Shown here in pieces: positions 15,906-24,376 of a DNA stretch of 64,000 bases. Both the position numbers and the translations under genes were made by a program. The notes beneath the pieces were generated by a model. The model was not told where the DNA came from. It ran no database searches and saw only the letters and a program-made list of their open reading frames with translations. Origin of the DNA: Metaruminococcus_A sp003150405 (GTDB lineage: Bacteria > Bacillota > Clostridia > Oscillospirales > Ruminococcaceae); NCBI GenBank assembly GCA_902489745.1, contig CABUBB010000005.1:62001-126000 (forward strand), written 5' to 3'. How positions within the stretch are numbered: position 1 is the first letter of the stretch; every line of letters starts with the position of its first letter.

Positions 15906-16568
15906 TTACATCCCATCTGTTAAGTTTACCAAATCTTTCTGAATCTCGCCAATGCTGCGCGGCGCGCCATTTTCACTGCACGGAAGCACCGTCCATCCCT
16001 GCCGTTTGGCCGCATAAAGCGCCGCTTCCCGGCAGGACAGCAAATAAGCGCGATTACTCTCATGAATATCCTTTTTGGCTTCGTCTCCGCCATACCGTCC
16101 CGACAGCAGCTTCTGGGAAACCTCCGGCGGCATATCCAAAAAAATCACCAAATCCGGTTTGGGCAATCCCAGCAGGCGGTATTCATAATCCATCAGCCAA
16201 TCAAGGTAGGTATTCCATTCGCTCCCGGGAAGTTTTCCCATTTGATGAATGGCGTTCGAAGTGGTATACCGCGCTGCAAGCACCAACGCGCCCGCCTCAT
16301 AATCCTTCTGCCAGAATTTTTTATAGCTCGCATAGCGATCCACCGCATAAAAGGAGGACGCCGCATAGGCATTGACGCTGCTTGCATCACTACCGAATTC
16401 CCCTGCAAGGTACATTTTGACCAGCGCTGACGAAGGTTCGCCGTAATCCGGAAAGGAAATGGGACAAACCTTTCGCCCGTTTTGCTGCATCGCCTTTTGG
16501 AGCAGCTCAAACTGGGTGGATTTTCCACTTCCATCAAGCCCGTCCAAAACAACCAGTTTTCCACTCAT
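15906..16568 (-). CDS. tmk: Thymidylate kinase
   Basis: The 220-aa product has the dTMP kinase P-loop LDGLDGSGKSTQ (residues 8-19), FPDYGEPSS as the DR-type loop, and DLVIFLDMPPEV. It phosphorylates dTMP to dTDP. It belongs to the slightly longer clostridial branch. The start codon overlaps the stop of thyX by 4 bp, so dTMP synthesis and phosphorylation are translationally coupled. Confidence 0.92.
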   Translation of the reverse strand: MSGKLVVLDGLDGSGKSTQFELLQKAMQQNGRKVCPISFPDYGEPSSALVKMYLAGEFGSDASSVNAYAASSFYAVDRYASYKKFWQKDYEAGALVLAARYTTSNAIHQMGKLPGSEWNTYLDWLMDYEYRLLGLPKPDLVIFLDMPPEVSQKLLSGRYGGDEAKKDIHESNRAYLLSCREAALYAAKRQGWTVLPCSENGAPRSIGEIQKDLVNLTDGM

Positions 16569-17338
16569 TTAGCGTTCCCCCGCAGCGTTTCATAATACGC
16601 CCGCATCTCCGCCGGTTTGCCGCAGGACATCTTGCCCTCCGGGCAGGCACCGCTTACACAGGGCGGTCCGGCGTGCGCAAAAAGCGCAGGCGCCACTTCC
16701 AGTACCAGGCGAAGCATCTCGTCCGCCAATGCTTTGATTTCCCACTGAGCGCGGTTACAGCAGCGGTGCCGGAAAAAATTGAGCAGGCTGCGTGCATTGA
16801 AGGTGGCAACCATTTTGGTATCACAAGCGTTGGGAAGGACAAACCGCGCATCTTCAATCGCTTTTTTTTCGGCGCGCCGCCGCGCTTCTTTCTCCTCAAG
16901 CCCCATCTTTAAAAAGGCTTCGATGTGCTTGTCCGTCAAAAGAGCGGTCAATTCCTGGTACTCCGCCATACTGCGCTCCATTGAACGCTGAAAAATTCCG
17001 TTTGCCTCAGGGCAGTCCGCAATCTCCGGTGGTGTGATGAATTCAAACCCGTCGCCCTTCACATACCGCTGGCTCTGCACACTATAAGAGGCAATGCGGT
17101 GCCGGGTAATCTGGGCAAGCAGGGAGCGCGAAACACCTTCAATTGCAAAGGTGAAGCTCGCATGTTCAATGGGGCTTTCATGCCCAATTTCTGCAAGCAT
17201 ATTGACAAAACTGGTGGTTTTCTCTTCGGTCAGGCCCTCATAAAGGTCGTCCACCGAGCTGGCGCTGTAACACAGCTTCGCCGCGCAGGCAACTACCTTT
17301 TCCGGTTCCGGTGTATGGGCAATCAATGTCACTTTCAT
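16565..17338 (-). CDS. thyX: Flavin-dependent thymidylate synthase ThyX
   Basis: The 257-aa product contains the diagnostic ThyX motif RHR-x7-S (RHRIASYSVQSQRY, about 77-90), HESPIEHASFTFAI upstream, and the FRHRCCNRAQWEI segment. It makes dTMP from dUMP with methylene-THF and FAD/NAD(P)H. The ATG at 17338 (GAGGAG nearby) is preferred over an upstream start that adds 10 residues. It overlaps the previous gene and tmk by 4 bp each. Confidence 0.95.
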   Translation of the reverse strand: MKVTLIAHTPEPEKVVACAAKLCYSASSVDDLYEGLTEEKTTSFVNMLAEIGHESPIEHASFTFAIEGVSRSLLAQITRHRIASYSVQSQRYVKGDGFEFITPPEIADCPEANGIFQRSMERSMAEYQELTALLTDKHIEAFLKMGLEEKEARRRAEKKAIEDARFVLPNACDTKMVATFNARSLLNFFRHRCCNRAQWEIKALADEMLRLVLEVAPALFAHAGPPCVSGACPEGKMSCGKPAEMRAYYETLRGNAK

Positions 17339-18225
17339 TCTTTCATCTCCTCTTCTGCTGGGCAGCATCCCACTATACTGTATACCGCATCCATATCCAA
17401 GCTGTTTCGTACCAGTTCTGCCACCGCATCAAATTGAGTTTCCCGGTAACATTCATACTTCTGACCATTTGGCAGGTTTGCCGAAAGGCGCTCTCGCGTT
17501 TTCAACGGTTTCCCAAATTCCGGAAGATCTTCGTCCTCAAGCAGAATGTCATGCCGCGGGATTACCCCCAATACCGGCAGCCCGGTCAACTGTTCCAAAA
17601 TTTGAACGCCATCCGCAAATTGCTCCCGCAGGCCGTCAAACCGGTTGAGGACAATTCCCTTTACCAGCTTTCGTTCCTCCGGCGCCAACAGTTCCAGCGT
17701 GCCGTAAACCGAAGCGAATACACCACCCCGGCTGATATCCGCCAGCAGCAGAACCGGACATTGTGCATGCAGGGCAAAATTCATATTCACAATATCTTTT
17801 TCCCGAAGATTGCACTCCACGGCACTTCCGGCACCTTCTGCCACAACAATGTCGTACTTGCCTTTCAATCGTGCATAGGCCCTGTGTGCATGAACGCGCA
17901 GCTTTTCCCGCAGGACTGTTTCATCCCAGTTTGCAGAACTGCCTATGGAAACACCGTCCAACACCACATCGGCGCCATTTGGGCCGGTCCGAAGCAGCAC
18001 CGGGTTCATATCCGGATGCGGTTGCATCCCACAGGCAAAGGCGGCGAGCGCCTGCGAAAGTGCAAGCACCCGTCCATCCGGTAAGTCATACACCCGCTCT
18101 GAGAGATTCTGCGCCTTGAACGGCGCGACTTGCAGCCCATCCTGTGTAAATATTCTGCAAAGGGCCAGCACCAATGTGGATTTTCCAACCCCGGACGCTG
18201 TTCCCTGTACCATCAGAGTTGCCAT
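17335..18225 (-). CDS. Cobyric acid synthase N-domain-like ATPase lacking the glutamine amidotransferase domain
   Basis: The 296-aa product begins with a P-loop, VQGTASGVGKSTL (6-18), and matches the AAA_26 / CobQ N-terminal domain: FKAQNLSE, MNPVLLRTGPNGADVVLDG, VAEGAGSAVECNLREKDIVNM, LLADISRGGVFAS, GIVLNRFDG and LPVLGVIPRH. CobQ (CbiP) proteins run to nearly 500 residues with a C-terminal triad amidotransferase; here only about 40 unrelated residues follow, so the glutaminase part is absent. No other cobalamin gene is in the window. It may be a dethiobiotin-synthetase-like ligase of unknown substrate. It heads the nine-gene operon and overlaps thyX by 4 bp. Confidence 0.75.
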   Translation of the reverse strand: MATLMVQGTASGVGKSTLVLALCRIFTQDGLQVAPFKAQNLSERVYDLPDGRVLALSQALAAFACGMQPHPDMNPVLLRTGPNGADVVLDGVSIGSSANWDETVLREKLRVHAHRAYARLKGKYDIVVAEGAGSAVECNLREKDIVNMNFALHAQCPVLLLADISRGGVFASVYGTLELLAPEERKLVKGIVLNRFDGLREQFADGVQILEQLTGLPVLGVIPRHDILLEDEDLPEFGKPLKTRERLSANLPNGQKYECYRETQFDAVAELVRNSLDMDAVYSIVGCCPAEEEMKE

Positions 18226-18289
18226 AGGTTTTCAGCCTTTCTAGAAACGGCTATATCAATACAGCCTGTCCGCCTTTTTCACTGCACAA

Positions 18290-18317
18290 TCACCGGGAGG
18301 ACCGTGCCTCCCGGTGA
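18290..18317. other. Stem-loop downstream of the cysteine-rich protein gene
   Basis: A perfect 11-bp stem (TCACCGGGAGG / CCTCCCGGTGA) with a 6-nt loop lies 24 bp after the stop at 18341. There is no T run directly beside it, so it may be a processing or stability element and only possibly a terminator. Confidence 0.5.
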
Positions 18318-18340
18318 AAGGCATTTTCATGTTATCTGGT

Positions 18341-19150
18341 TCAGCACTCACAATCGCATGGCGGCGTATCGTCGTCATTGCACATTTTCGGCGGGAAAAA
18401 TTCCTCAACCGGAAACTTGATGCTGCGGAAAATTTCGCATGGATCCTCAGTGTTGCAGCAGCACTCTTTTTCTGGGATACAATAATCGTAAGCCGGAACA
18501 AGGAGCTGAACTTTACGCTGAAGGTTGACAATCGAGAACAGCCCCAGCGTCACATAAACGTTTTTCGTTGGAGTCACGGTGCAGAAGTTGCCTTCAAACT
18601 CCGCAGCAACGGCTGGCGGAATGCTGATACAAGGCTCATAGCACATTTCGTTGCGGTCGCACATCTTCACCGCAAGGAAAATCGGCTCCACCACCTGGAT
18701 GCTCGCCGTCGGCAGGTTATTGCCGCAGTAATCATACCGGTTGATGACGGTGGAATCGGTCGAATAGGTGGCTACATTGCCCTCGCTCCCGTACAAAATC
18801 ACCTTCTTGGTAAAGACTGCAAGGCCGGTGACCTCGGTTGGCGCGCTGATTGGAGAGGTAAACGCCTCCACAACCACCTTGAAGAAAAAGGTGACATCTA
18901 CGGAATAGAAGCCTTTGTTGAACGCGACCGGTTCAACATCCATGAACACATTAAGTACCGATGCTTTCTTACTTTTTACACTCATCGCCGCATCAATGAT
19001 TCCCTGCGCAGTATCGGTGAAATACACCTGAAGGTCTTCAAAACAGTCCTTCGCACTGCAGGAATCATAGATTCTGGCCGTTTCTATGCAGACAGCCTCT
19101 TTAAAGCCGTTGTCACAGCAGCCGTCCGGCATAATGTTATTTTCAGCCAT
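18341..19150 (-). CDS. Cysteine-rich conserved clostridial protein of unknown function
   Basis: The 269-aa product has 19 cysteines, including a CC near the start, an ECCCNTEDPC cluster at about 235 and a terminal PPCDCEC. The middle is beta-rich (ASVLNVFMDVEPVAFNKGFYSVDVTFFFKV is its most characteristic stretch, at about 65-94). No signal peptide, membrane segment or enzyme motif is seen. A very strong AAGGAGG precedes the ATG. I have an impression of similar proteins in other clostridia, always unnamed. The Cys-rich make-up and strong translation signal would suit a structural protein such as a spore coat component, but that is speculation. It is a single gene between pcrA and the cobQ-like operon. 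Confidence 0.7.
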   Translation of the reverse strand: MAENNIMPDGCCDNGFKEAVCIETARIYDSCSAKDCFEDLQVYFTDTAQGIIDAAMSVKSKKASVLNVFMDVEPVAFNKGFYSVDVTFFFKVVVEAFTSPISAPTEVTGLAVFTKKVILYGSEGNVATYSTDSTVINRYDYCGNNLPTASIQVVEPIFLAVKMCDRNEMCYEPCISIPPAVAAEFEGNFCTVTPTKNVYVTLGLFSIVNLQRKVQLLVPAYDYCIPEKECCCNTEDPCEIFRSIKFPVEEFFPPKMCNDDDTPPCDCEC

Positions 19151-19229
19151 AATAATCCTCCTTATGTCTTATTAAAGCAAACGCCTTATTACATAATATG
19201 AGGAAAACTACGCTTGGTGAATAACTTTG

Positions 19230-21584
19230 TCAGACCTTTTTGAGCTTTGCGAAATTTGCCATAATTTTTTTGGTGCCAACCTTGTCAAAAACGGCTTCTA
19301 CCAGTACGTCGCCCGCCATTGGCGTCATAGAGACCACCATACCGTTCCCAAAAACGCGGTGATTAACCATGTCGCCCACCTTAAAATCAATAACCGCTTT
19401 CTTCGCCTGCACCGCTTTGCCCACGTTATCCACCGTAAAGGAAGAAGGCTTTTTCGGCACCGGCTGGTAAGCGTAGGAGGTTACCGAAGTATCTTTGAAA
19501 TCAATAAGGCCATCCGGAATTTCATCCACAAAGCGGGACTGACGGTTACGGCTGGTCGAACCAAACAGCATGCGGGAAGAAGCGCTCAGCAGGTAAAGCC
19601 GCTCCTTTGCGCGGGTGATGCCCACATAGGCAAGCCGCCGCTCTTCTTCAATTTCCTCCGGGAAATTTAAAATGTTCCGCGAGGGGAAAATCCCTTCTTC
19701 CATCCCAACGATGTAAACGAAGGGGAACTCCAGCCCTTTGGCTGAATGCAGCGTCATCATAACAACACAGTCGTCCGACTGATTGAGATTGTCGAGATCG
19801 GTGTAAAGCGCCACCTCTTCCAAAAAACCAGAGAGAGAAGCGTCGTCACCATTTTCATTCTCGTAATTTTTCATATTGGATTTGAGTTCTTCAATGTTTT
19901 CTATCCGCACCTCGCCTTCCGGCCCATCAGCCTTGAGCATGGCAAGATAACCAGTTTTGTCAAGCAGCTCATCCAGTAGCCATTCAAGTGATTCCTGCTC
20001 CGCCGTAAAGGCGAGATCCATCATCATAGAGACGAATTCCCGCAGAGAAGAGGCTTTGCGGGCCAGCGCCGGGTAGGTATCCGCCTCTCGGAGCACATCG
20101 AACAGCGGAATTCCCGCCTGTTCGGCAATCTGTTCTGCCGTCACAACAGTAGCGTTGCCAATACCCCGCTTCGGCTCGTTGATGATACGCCGCAGCCGCA
20201 CACTGTCACTCGGATTGTTGATGACATTCAAATACGCAAGCATATCGCGGATTTCCTTGCGCTCAAAAAACTTATGTCCGCCAATGATTCGGTACGGAAT
20301 ATTGCTGCGGATAAAATAGCGCTCAATGCTGTTGGACTGGGCGTTCATCCGGTAAAGCACCGCATGGTCGGAATATTTCCGCCCCTGCTTGACATTTTCC
20401 ACAATGCTGGTAGCCACAAATTCGGCTTCTGCGCTTTCGTCCACCGTGCGGCGCACCGTAATCTTTTCGCCGCCGCCGTTTTCGGTCCAGAGGTTTTTGC
20501 CTTTCCGCTCCCGGTTGTTTGCAATAACGGCGTTGGCCGCGTCAAGAATGTTTTGGGTGGAACGGTAGTTTTGCTCCAGCCGGATCACCGTAGCATGCTC
20601 AAACTGCTGTTCAAAGCTTAAAATATTTTCAATCGTCGCCCCGCGAAACTTATAAATACTCTGGTCGTCATCACCAACCACACAAAGATTGTGGTGTTTC
20701 TGCGCCAGCAGGCTCACCAGCCGGTACTGGGCATGGTTGGTATCCTGGTACTCATCCACCAATATGTAGCGAAACCGGTTCTGGTAGTATTCCAATACAT
20801 CATCGTATGTTTCAAGGAGCCGAACGGTGAGTACAATCAAATCGTCAAAATCACAGGCGTTGGCCGCTTTGAGCCGCGCCTGATACCGTTCATACACCTT
20901 GCCAATGGTCGACAGGCGATAATCATTCCCCGCCGCATTAATGTAATCCTTCGGCGGCAGCATTTTATCCTTGCTGTGGCTGATTTCGTTGAGGATCATC
21001 CTCGGCGGGAACATCTTATCGCTGATACCGAGATCCCCCATACTGTCCTTGACCACCCGCAGGCTGTCGTCTGCATCGTAAATGGTAAAACTGCTGGTAT
21101 AACCCAGCCGATCAATGTTGCGCCGCAGGATACGCACGCAGATGGAATGAAATGTCCCGGCGTTAACCTCATCACCCATTTCACCGAGCATGGCGTTCAG
21201 GCGCTCTTTCAGCTCCCCTGCCGCTTTGTTTGTAAAGGTAATGGCGAGAATATTCCACGGTCTTGGCGGACGCACCGCCAAAATCCCATGCACCGCTTCC
21301 AAATCCTGCCCATTTGGATGATCCCTGTATTGTTTCAGGAATGCTATTTCGCGCTCTCCAATGTATTCCAGCACCGTTTTATCGAGATAAGCATTGCCAT
21401 AACTTAACATATAGGCAATACGGTTGACCAGCACGGTGGTTTTACCGCTCCCAGCACCCGCCAAAATCAGCAGCGGGCCGTTTACTGTAAATACCGCCTT
21501 ACGCTGCATATCGTTCATCCGTTTAAATTCGTTTTCAATAATCTCTTGTTTGAGTACAGCATAATCTGCGCTGAAATCTGCCAT
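19230..21584 (-). CDS. pcrA: ATP-dependent DNA helicase PcrA (UvrD/Rep family)
   Basis: The 784-aa product has all SF1A helicase motifs in order: Q motif (RMNDMQRKAV), Walker A (LAGAGSGKTTVL, about 40-51), AITFTNKAAGEL, Walker B (YILVDEYQDTN), GDDDQSIYKFRGA, LEQNYRST, MTLHSAKGLEF and YVGITRAKERL. PcrA unwinds DNA in repair and removes RecA. Compared with Bacillus PcrA it has an insertion of about 35 residues after motif I (LSYGNAYLDKTVLEYIGERE region). The C-terminal tail ends in a Tudor-like segment (FKVGDMVNHRVFGNGMVVSM). It is monocistronic. Confidence 0.95.
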   Translation of the reverse strand: MADFSADYAVLKQEIIENEFKRMNDMQRKAVFTVNGPLLILAGAGSGKTTVLVNRIAYMLSYGNAYLDKTVLEYIGEREIAFLKQYRDHPNGQDLEAVHGILAVRPPRPWNILAITFTNKAAGELKERLNAMLGEMGDEVNAGTFHSICVRILRRNIDRLGYTSSFTIYDADDSLRVVKDSMGDLGISDKMFPPRMILNEISHSKDKMLPPKDYINAAGNDYRLSTIGKVYERYQARLKAANACDFDDLIVLTVRLLETYDDVLEYYQNRFRYILVDEYQDTNHAQYRLVSLLAQKHHNLCVVGDDDQSIYKFRGATIENILSFEQQFEHATVIRLEQNYRSTQNILDAANAVIANNRERKGKNLWTENGGGEKITVRRTVDESAEAEFVATSIVENVKQGRKYSDHAVLYRMNAQSNSIERYFIRSNIPYRIIGGHKFFERKEIRDMLAYLNVINNPSDSVRLRRIINEPKRGIGNATVVTAEQIAEQAGIPLFDVLREADTYPALARKASSLREFVSMMMDLAFTAEQESLEWLLDELLDKTGYLAMLKADGPEGEVRIENIEELKSNMKNYENENGDDASLSGFLEEVALYTDLDNLNQSDDCVVMMTLHSAKGLEFPFVYIVGMEEGIFPSRNILNFPEEIEEERRLAYVGITRAKERLYLLSASSRMLFGSTSRNRQSRFVDEIPDGLIDFKDTSVTSYAYQPVPKKPSSFTVDNVGKAVQAKKAVIDFKVGDMVNHRVFGNGMVVSMTPMAGDVLVEAVFDKVGTKKIMANFAKLKKV

Positions 21585-21694
21585 TCAGGTACCTCAATCT
21601 TTCTTTATCATATACGATTTGGAACGTCGCCCAAAGGCGTATATTTTTTATATTATAGCATAATTTGTCGCCAAAAGGAAGCCGCTTTCTTCCC

Positions 21695-21729
21695 AAATAA
21701 AAAGCGGCCCCATCGTCATGGAACCGCTT
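21695..21729 (-). terminator. Terminator of the 78-aa unknown gene
   Basis: On the minus strand AAGCGG...CCGCTT with an inner CCAT/ATGG stem is followed by TTTTATTT, starting inside the stop codon at 21728-21730. Confidence 0.7.
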
Positions 21730-21964
21730 AAGAATGGCTCTGCAACTTTTGAACCACTGCATTGCGTATGAAGGACGAACGCTTTCCAATCCAATCCGCC
21801 TCAATCATAAGGTAATTAGCCGCCTCCAGGTAATCCCCGCGTGGAAACAGACCAACCGGCAAAGCAAGCAATTTTTCTGCCTGTTCCGGCGCAATGGAAA
21901 TATAGTGTAAATCTGAAAGGCAGTTCGTGCCAAGCATTTTCGCCAAATAATCAAGATATGTCAT
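21728..21964 (-). CDS. Small hypothetical protein, 78 aa
   Basis: The open frame has a good ribosome binding site (GAGGAAGG, 4 nt) and its own terminator, which supports a real gene. The product (LDYLAKMLGTNCLSDLHYIS, later PRGDYLEAANYLM) is soluble and helical, with no motif I recognise. It stands divergent from the XRE regulator at 22101, so that regulator may control it. Confidence 0.6.
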   Translation of the reverse strand: MTYLDYLAKMLGTNCLSDLHYISIAPEQAEKLLALPVGLFPRGDYLEAANYLMIEADWIGKRSSFIRNAVVQKLQSHS

Positions 21965-22100
21965 AGTGCCTTCCTCATCTCTTTCTGCTTCTCATACTAG
22001 CACACCTTTTGAGAAAAATCAACATATATCAATTTAATTAAAGTTATTAATATCTGTATATTTAAAGCTATTGTTACTACACTAGCAGTGGGTGATGCAA

Positions 22101-22433
22101 ATGAGTGTCGATTACAGTATGATAGGAAAACGAATCAAACAAAAACGGAAACAGTTGCACCAAACACAAGATTATCTCGCAGAGGCGCTCGGTGTTTCTG
22201 TTGGATACGTCAGCCAAATTGAGCGTGGCGTAACCAAAATTAGTCTGGATACCCTTTCAGCGATTTCCTCTTTTCTGCAATGCGATATTACCGAACTCAT
22301 CACTGGTGTAACGCCTACTCAGAGTGACTATCTGAATGATGAATTACACGCCATCTACGCCGAAATGAGTCATCATCAAAAACGCCTTTTACTGGAAATT
22401 GCAGGCGTCCTCTTGCGGCAACAGGAGAAGTAA
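22101..22433 (+). CDS. XRE-family helix-turn-helix regulator
   Basis: The 110-aa product has an N-terminal HTH_3 domain (about 8-62; IGKRIKQKRKQLHQTQDYLAE, then VSVGYVSQIERGVTKISLDTL) and a helical C-terminal segment of about 45 residues suited for oligomerisation, like SinR-type proteins. The ATG at 22101 follows GGGTGATG; an in-frame ATG 9 nt upstream is less well placed. The upstream divergent region (21985-22090) is very AT-rich. Target genes are unknown; the 78-aa gene next door is the obvious candidate. Confidence 0.85.
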   Translation: MSVDYSMIGKRIKQKRKQLHQTQDYLAEALGVSVGYVSQIERGVTKISLDTLSAISSFLQCDITELITGVTPTQSDYLNDELHAIYAEMSHHQKRLLLEIAGVLLRQQEK

Positions 22434-22447
22434 ACAGAAATCGAAAT

Positions 22448-22482
22448 AAAAAACGGAGGCTGTTTTTCAGCCTCCGTTTTTT
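22448..22482. terminator. Bidirectional terminator between the XRE gene and oadB
   Basis: A 15-bp stem (AAAAAACGGAGGCTG / CAGCCTCCGTTTTTT) with a T5 loop lies 14 nt after the XRE stop and 15 nt after the convergent oadB stop. Confidence 0.93.
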
Positions 22483-22497
22483 AAAACAGGTCACTTC

Positions 22498-23640
22498 TTA
22501 GTGAATATAATCCTTAAACACGCTCAGCAATACGCCAGCCGCAACCGCAGAACCAATTACGCCTGCAACATTCGGGCCCATTGCATGCATGAGCAAAAAG
22601 TTCTTCGGGTTTGCCTTCTGGCCAACCTTCTGAGAAACGCGGGCAGCCATTGGAACTGCCGAAACGCCAGCAGAACCAATGAGCGGATTAACCTGGCCTT
22701 TGGTGAACACATACATCAAATCGCCAAACAGAACGCCGCCAGCCGTGCCAAGGGCAAACGCTGCCAAACCAAGCACAATGATACCAAGTGTCTGTGCACT
22801 GAGGAAATTCTCACCAATCGCTGTTGCACCTACCGATACACCGAGGAAGATGGTGACAATATTCATCAGCTCATTCTGAGCGGTCTTGCTCAAACGTTCC
22901 ACTACACCGCTCTCACGCATGAGGTTACCAAGCATCAGCATACCGACCAATGGAGCCGCATCCGGTACAAGGAGAGAAACGACAAGGGTAACAACAATCG
23001 GGAATACAACCTTTTCGAGCTTGGAAACCGGGCGGAGCTGTTTCATCACAACTGCACGCTGTTTCTTGGTCGTCAGCAGCTTCATAATCGGCGGCTGGAT
23101 AATCGGTACCAGCGCCATGTAGGAGTAAGCCGCAACCGCAATGGAACCCAAGAGATCCGGGGCCAACTTGCTTGTAACGAAAATAGCCGTCGGGCCATCC
23201 GCACCACCGATAATGGCAATGGAAGCCGCCTCATTCGGTGCAAAAATGCCAAGCGCCATAGCGCCGCAGAAGGTGGCGAAAATACCAAGCTGCGCAGCCG
23301 CACCGAGCAGGAAGCTCTTCGGATTTGCAATCAGCGGACCAAAGTCGGTCATTGCACCAACGCCCAGGAAGATAAGCGGCGGGTAAATACCGAGCTTAAC
23401 GCCCTGATAAAGGTAACCAATCAGCCCGCCCTCCGCATAGGAGTTGAGGTTTGCAACCGGGATATTGGCAAGCAGCATACCAAACGCGATCGGCAGCAAC
23501 AGAAGCGGTTCGTACTGCTTTTTAATCGCGAGATAGATCAACACAAAGGATACCAAAATCATTACGCCTTGCTGCCACGTAAAAGACAGGAAGCCGGAAC
23601 TTGCAAAGATACCCTGTATGGTTTGTACAAATACGTCCAC
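22498..23640 (-). CDS. Sodium ion-translocating decarboxylase beta subunit
   Basis: The 380-aa product is very hydrophobic, with about ten membrane segments, and shows the OadB/MmdB/GcdB signatures GGADGPTAIFVTSKLAP (with the Na+-site Asp), IIQPPIMKLLTTKKQR, LFGDLMYVF and a C-terminal HAMGPNVAGVIGSAVAAG. The beta subunit decarboxylates carboxybiotin and couples this to Na+ export. Start is a GTG at 23640 behind AAAGGAAA. It follows the small gamma subunit gene. No carboxyltransferase (alpha) or biotin-carrier gene is in the window, so the substrate (oxaloacetate, methylmalonyl-CoA or glutaconyl-CoA) cannot be fixed. Confidence 0.93.
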   Translation of the reverse strand: MDVFVQTIQGIFASSGFLSFTWQQGVMILVSFVLIYLAIKKQYEPLLLLPIAFGMLLANIPVANLNSYAEGGLIGYLYQGVKLGIYPPLIFLGVGAMTDFGPLIANPKSFLLGAAAQLGIFATFCGAMALGIFAPNEAASIAIIGGADGPTAIFVTSKLAPDLLGSIAVAAYSYMALVPIIQPPIMKLLTTKKQRAVVMKQLRPVSKLEKVVFPIVVTLVVSLLVPDAAPLVGMLMLGNLMRESGVVERLSKTAQNELMNIVTIFLGVSVGATAIGENFLSAQTLGIIVLGLAAFALGTAGGVLFGDLMYVFTKGQVNPLIGSAGVSAVPMAARVSQKVGQKANPKNFLLMHAMGPNVAGVIGSAVAAGVLLSVFKDYIH

Positions 23641-23687
23641 GATTCCACTTTCCTTTCAATCTTAATTTTACAGAAAGACCGGCCTTA

Positions 23688-24044
23688 TTACTTTTCTGAG
23701 CGTTTAATGCTCTTAACGACGTAAGAACCCTGTCCTTCCAGCGTGACAGCAACCGCAGCAGAAATTGCAGCAACGGTTTTGCCCGGAATACCGTCTTCAA
23801 CGGCGGCTTCAGCAACCGGTCCCGGTCCCACTGGCGGTACAAATTCTGCTTTCACAGGTGCAGGCGCAGCCGCAGTCGGCGCCGCTTTCTGCACCGGCTC
23901 CTCCGGCTGTGTTTTCTGTCCGACTTTTGTGATCTTCGGAACAATAAAACCGGTGATGTAGAGAATAAGGACCAAGCCAATGAGCGCCATAAATACGACG
24001 ACAAGGCCTGTTATAACAACAGCAACAATTGAGCCCCAATCCAT
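23688..24044 (-). CDS. OadG-family (gamma/delta) subunit of the Na+-translocating decarboxylase
   Basis: The 118-aa product has one N-terminal membrane helix (about 8-32), a Pro/Ala/Glu-rich linker (45-75) and a short soluble C-terminal part (GIPGKTVAAISAAVAVTLEG, SYVVKSIKR). This is the OadG/MmdD layout; the subunit holds the complex together. The Ala/Pro linker is like those of biotin carrier proteins, but no MKM biotinylation motif is present. Forty-seven bp separate it from oadB. Confidence 0.88.
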   Translation of the reverse strand: MDWGSIVAVVITGLVVVFMALIGLVLILYITGFIVPKITKVGQKTQPEEPVQKAAPTAAAPAPVKAEFVPPVGPGPVAEAAVEDGIPGKTVAAISAAVAVTLEGQGSYVVKSIKRSEK

Positions 24045-24101
24045 CTTCGCTTCTCCTTTTTCTATGAATTTTCATGCGTTAAAAATCTAACGATACGAAT
24101 C

Positions 24102-24130
24102 ATTATAACCGATCCGTCAAAAAATTTCAA
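24102..24130 (-). promoter_or_regulatory. Promoter of the oadG-oadB pair
   Basis: On the minus strand TTGAAA (24130-24125) and TATAAT (24107-24102) are exactly 17 nt apart, 58 nt before the oadG start. Confidence 0.7.
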
Positions 24131-24376
24131 TGAATATCTTTAACTTTTTCATAATTCCATCACACTTTTTTCATTCCTCGTCCATTCTCTTTTTTGGCCG
24201 TTGCATTTGCGTGAATGGATCCCCTTGTATTATAATAAAGATACCCACAATTTATCCTTAGCCATCCGTTTTTATGCCCTGCGTCCCCCGGCGGAATCCG
24301 CGCAAAGAACAATAATTTTTACCTCAGCAGAAACCGGCAGTCGGAAAATCATAGACACAGAAAGAAGGAACCATTT
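24131..24376 (+). other. Intergenic region upstream of the MscS gene
   Basis: A TATAAT at 24231-24236 on the plus strand, with only a weak -35, probably drives the mscS-like gene. I see no coding frame or clear RNA structure in the rest. Confidence 0.4.

Noticed and set aside
18314..19201. Open frame of 295 codons opposite the Cys-rich protein
   Set aside because: The minus-strand frame has a far better ribosome binding site and cysteine pattern; the plus frame starts next to a hairpin and lacks a motif.
22501..23724. Open frame of 407 codons opposite oadB
   Set aside because: Antisense to a certain membrane protein gene; the product is Arg/Asn-rich with no membrane segments or motif.
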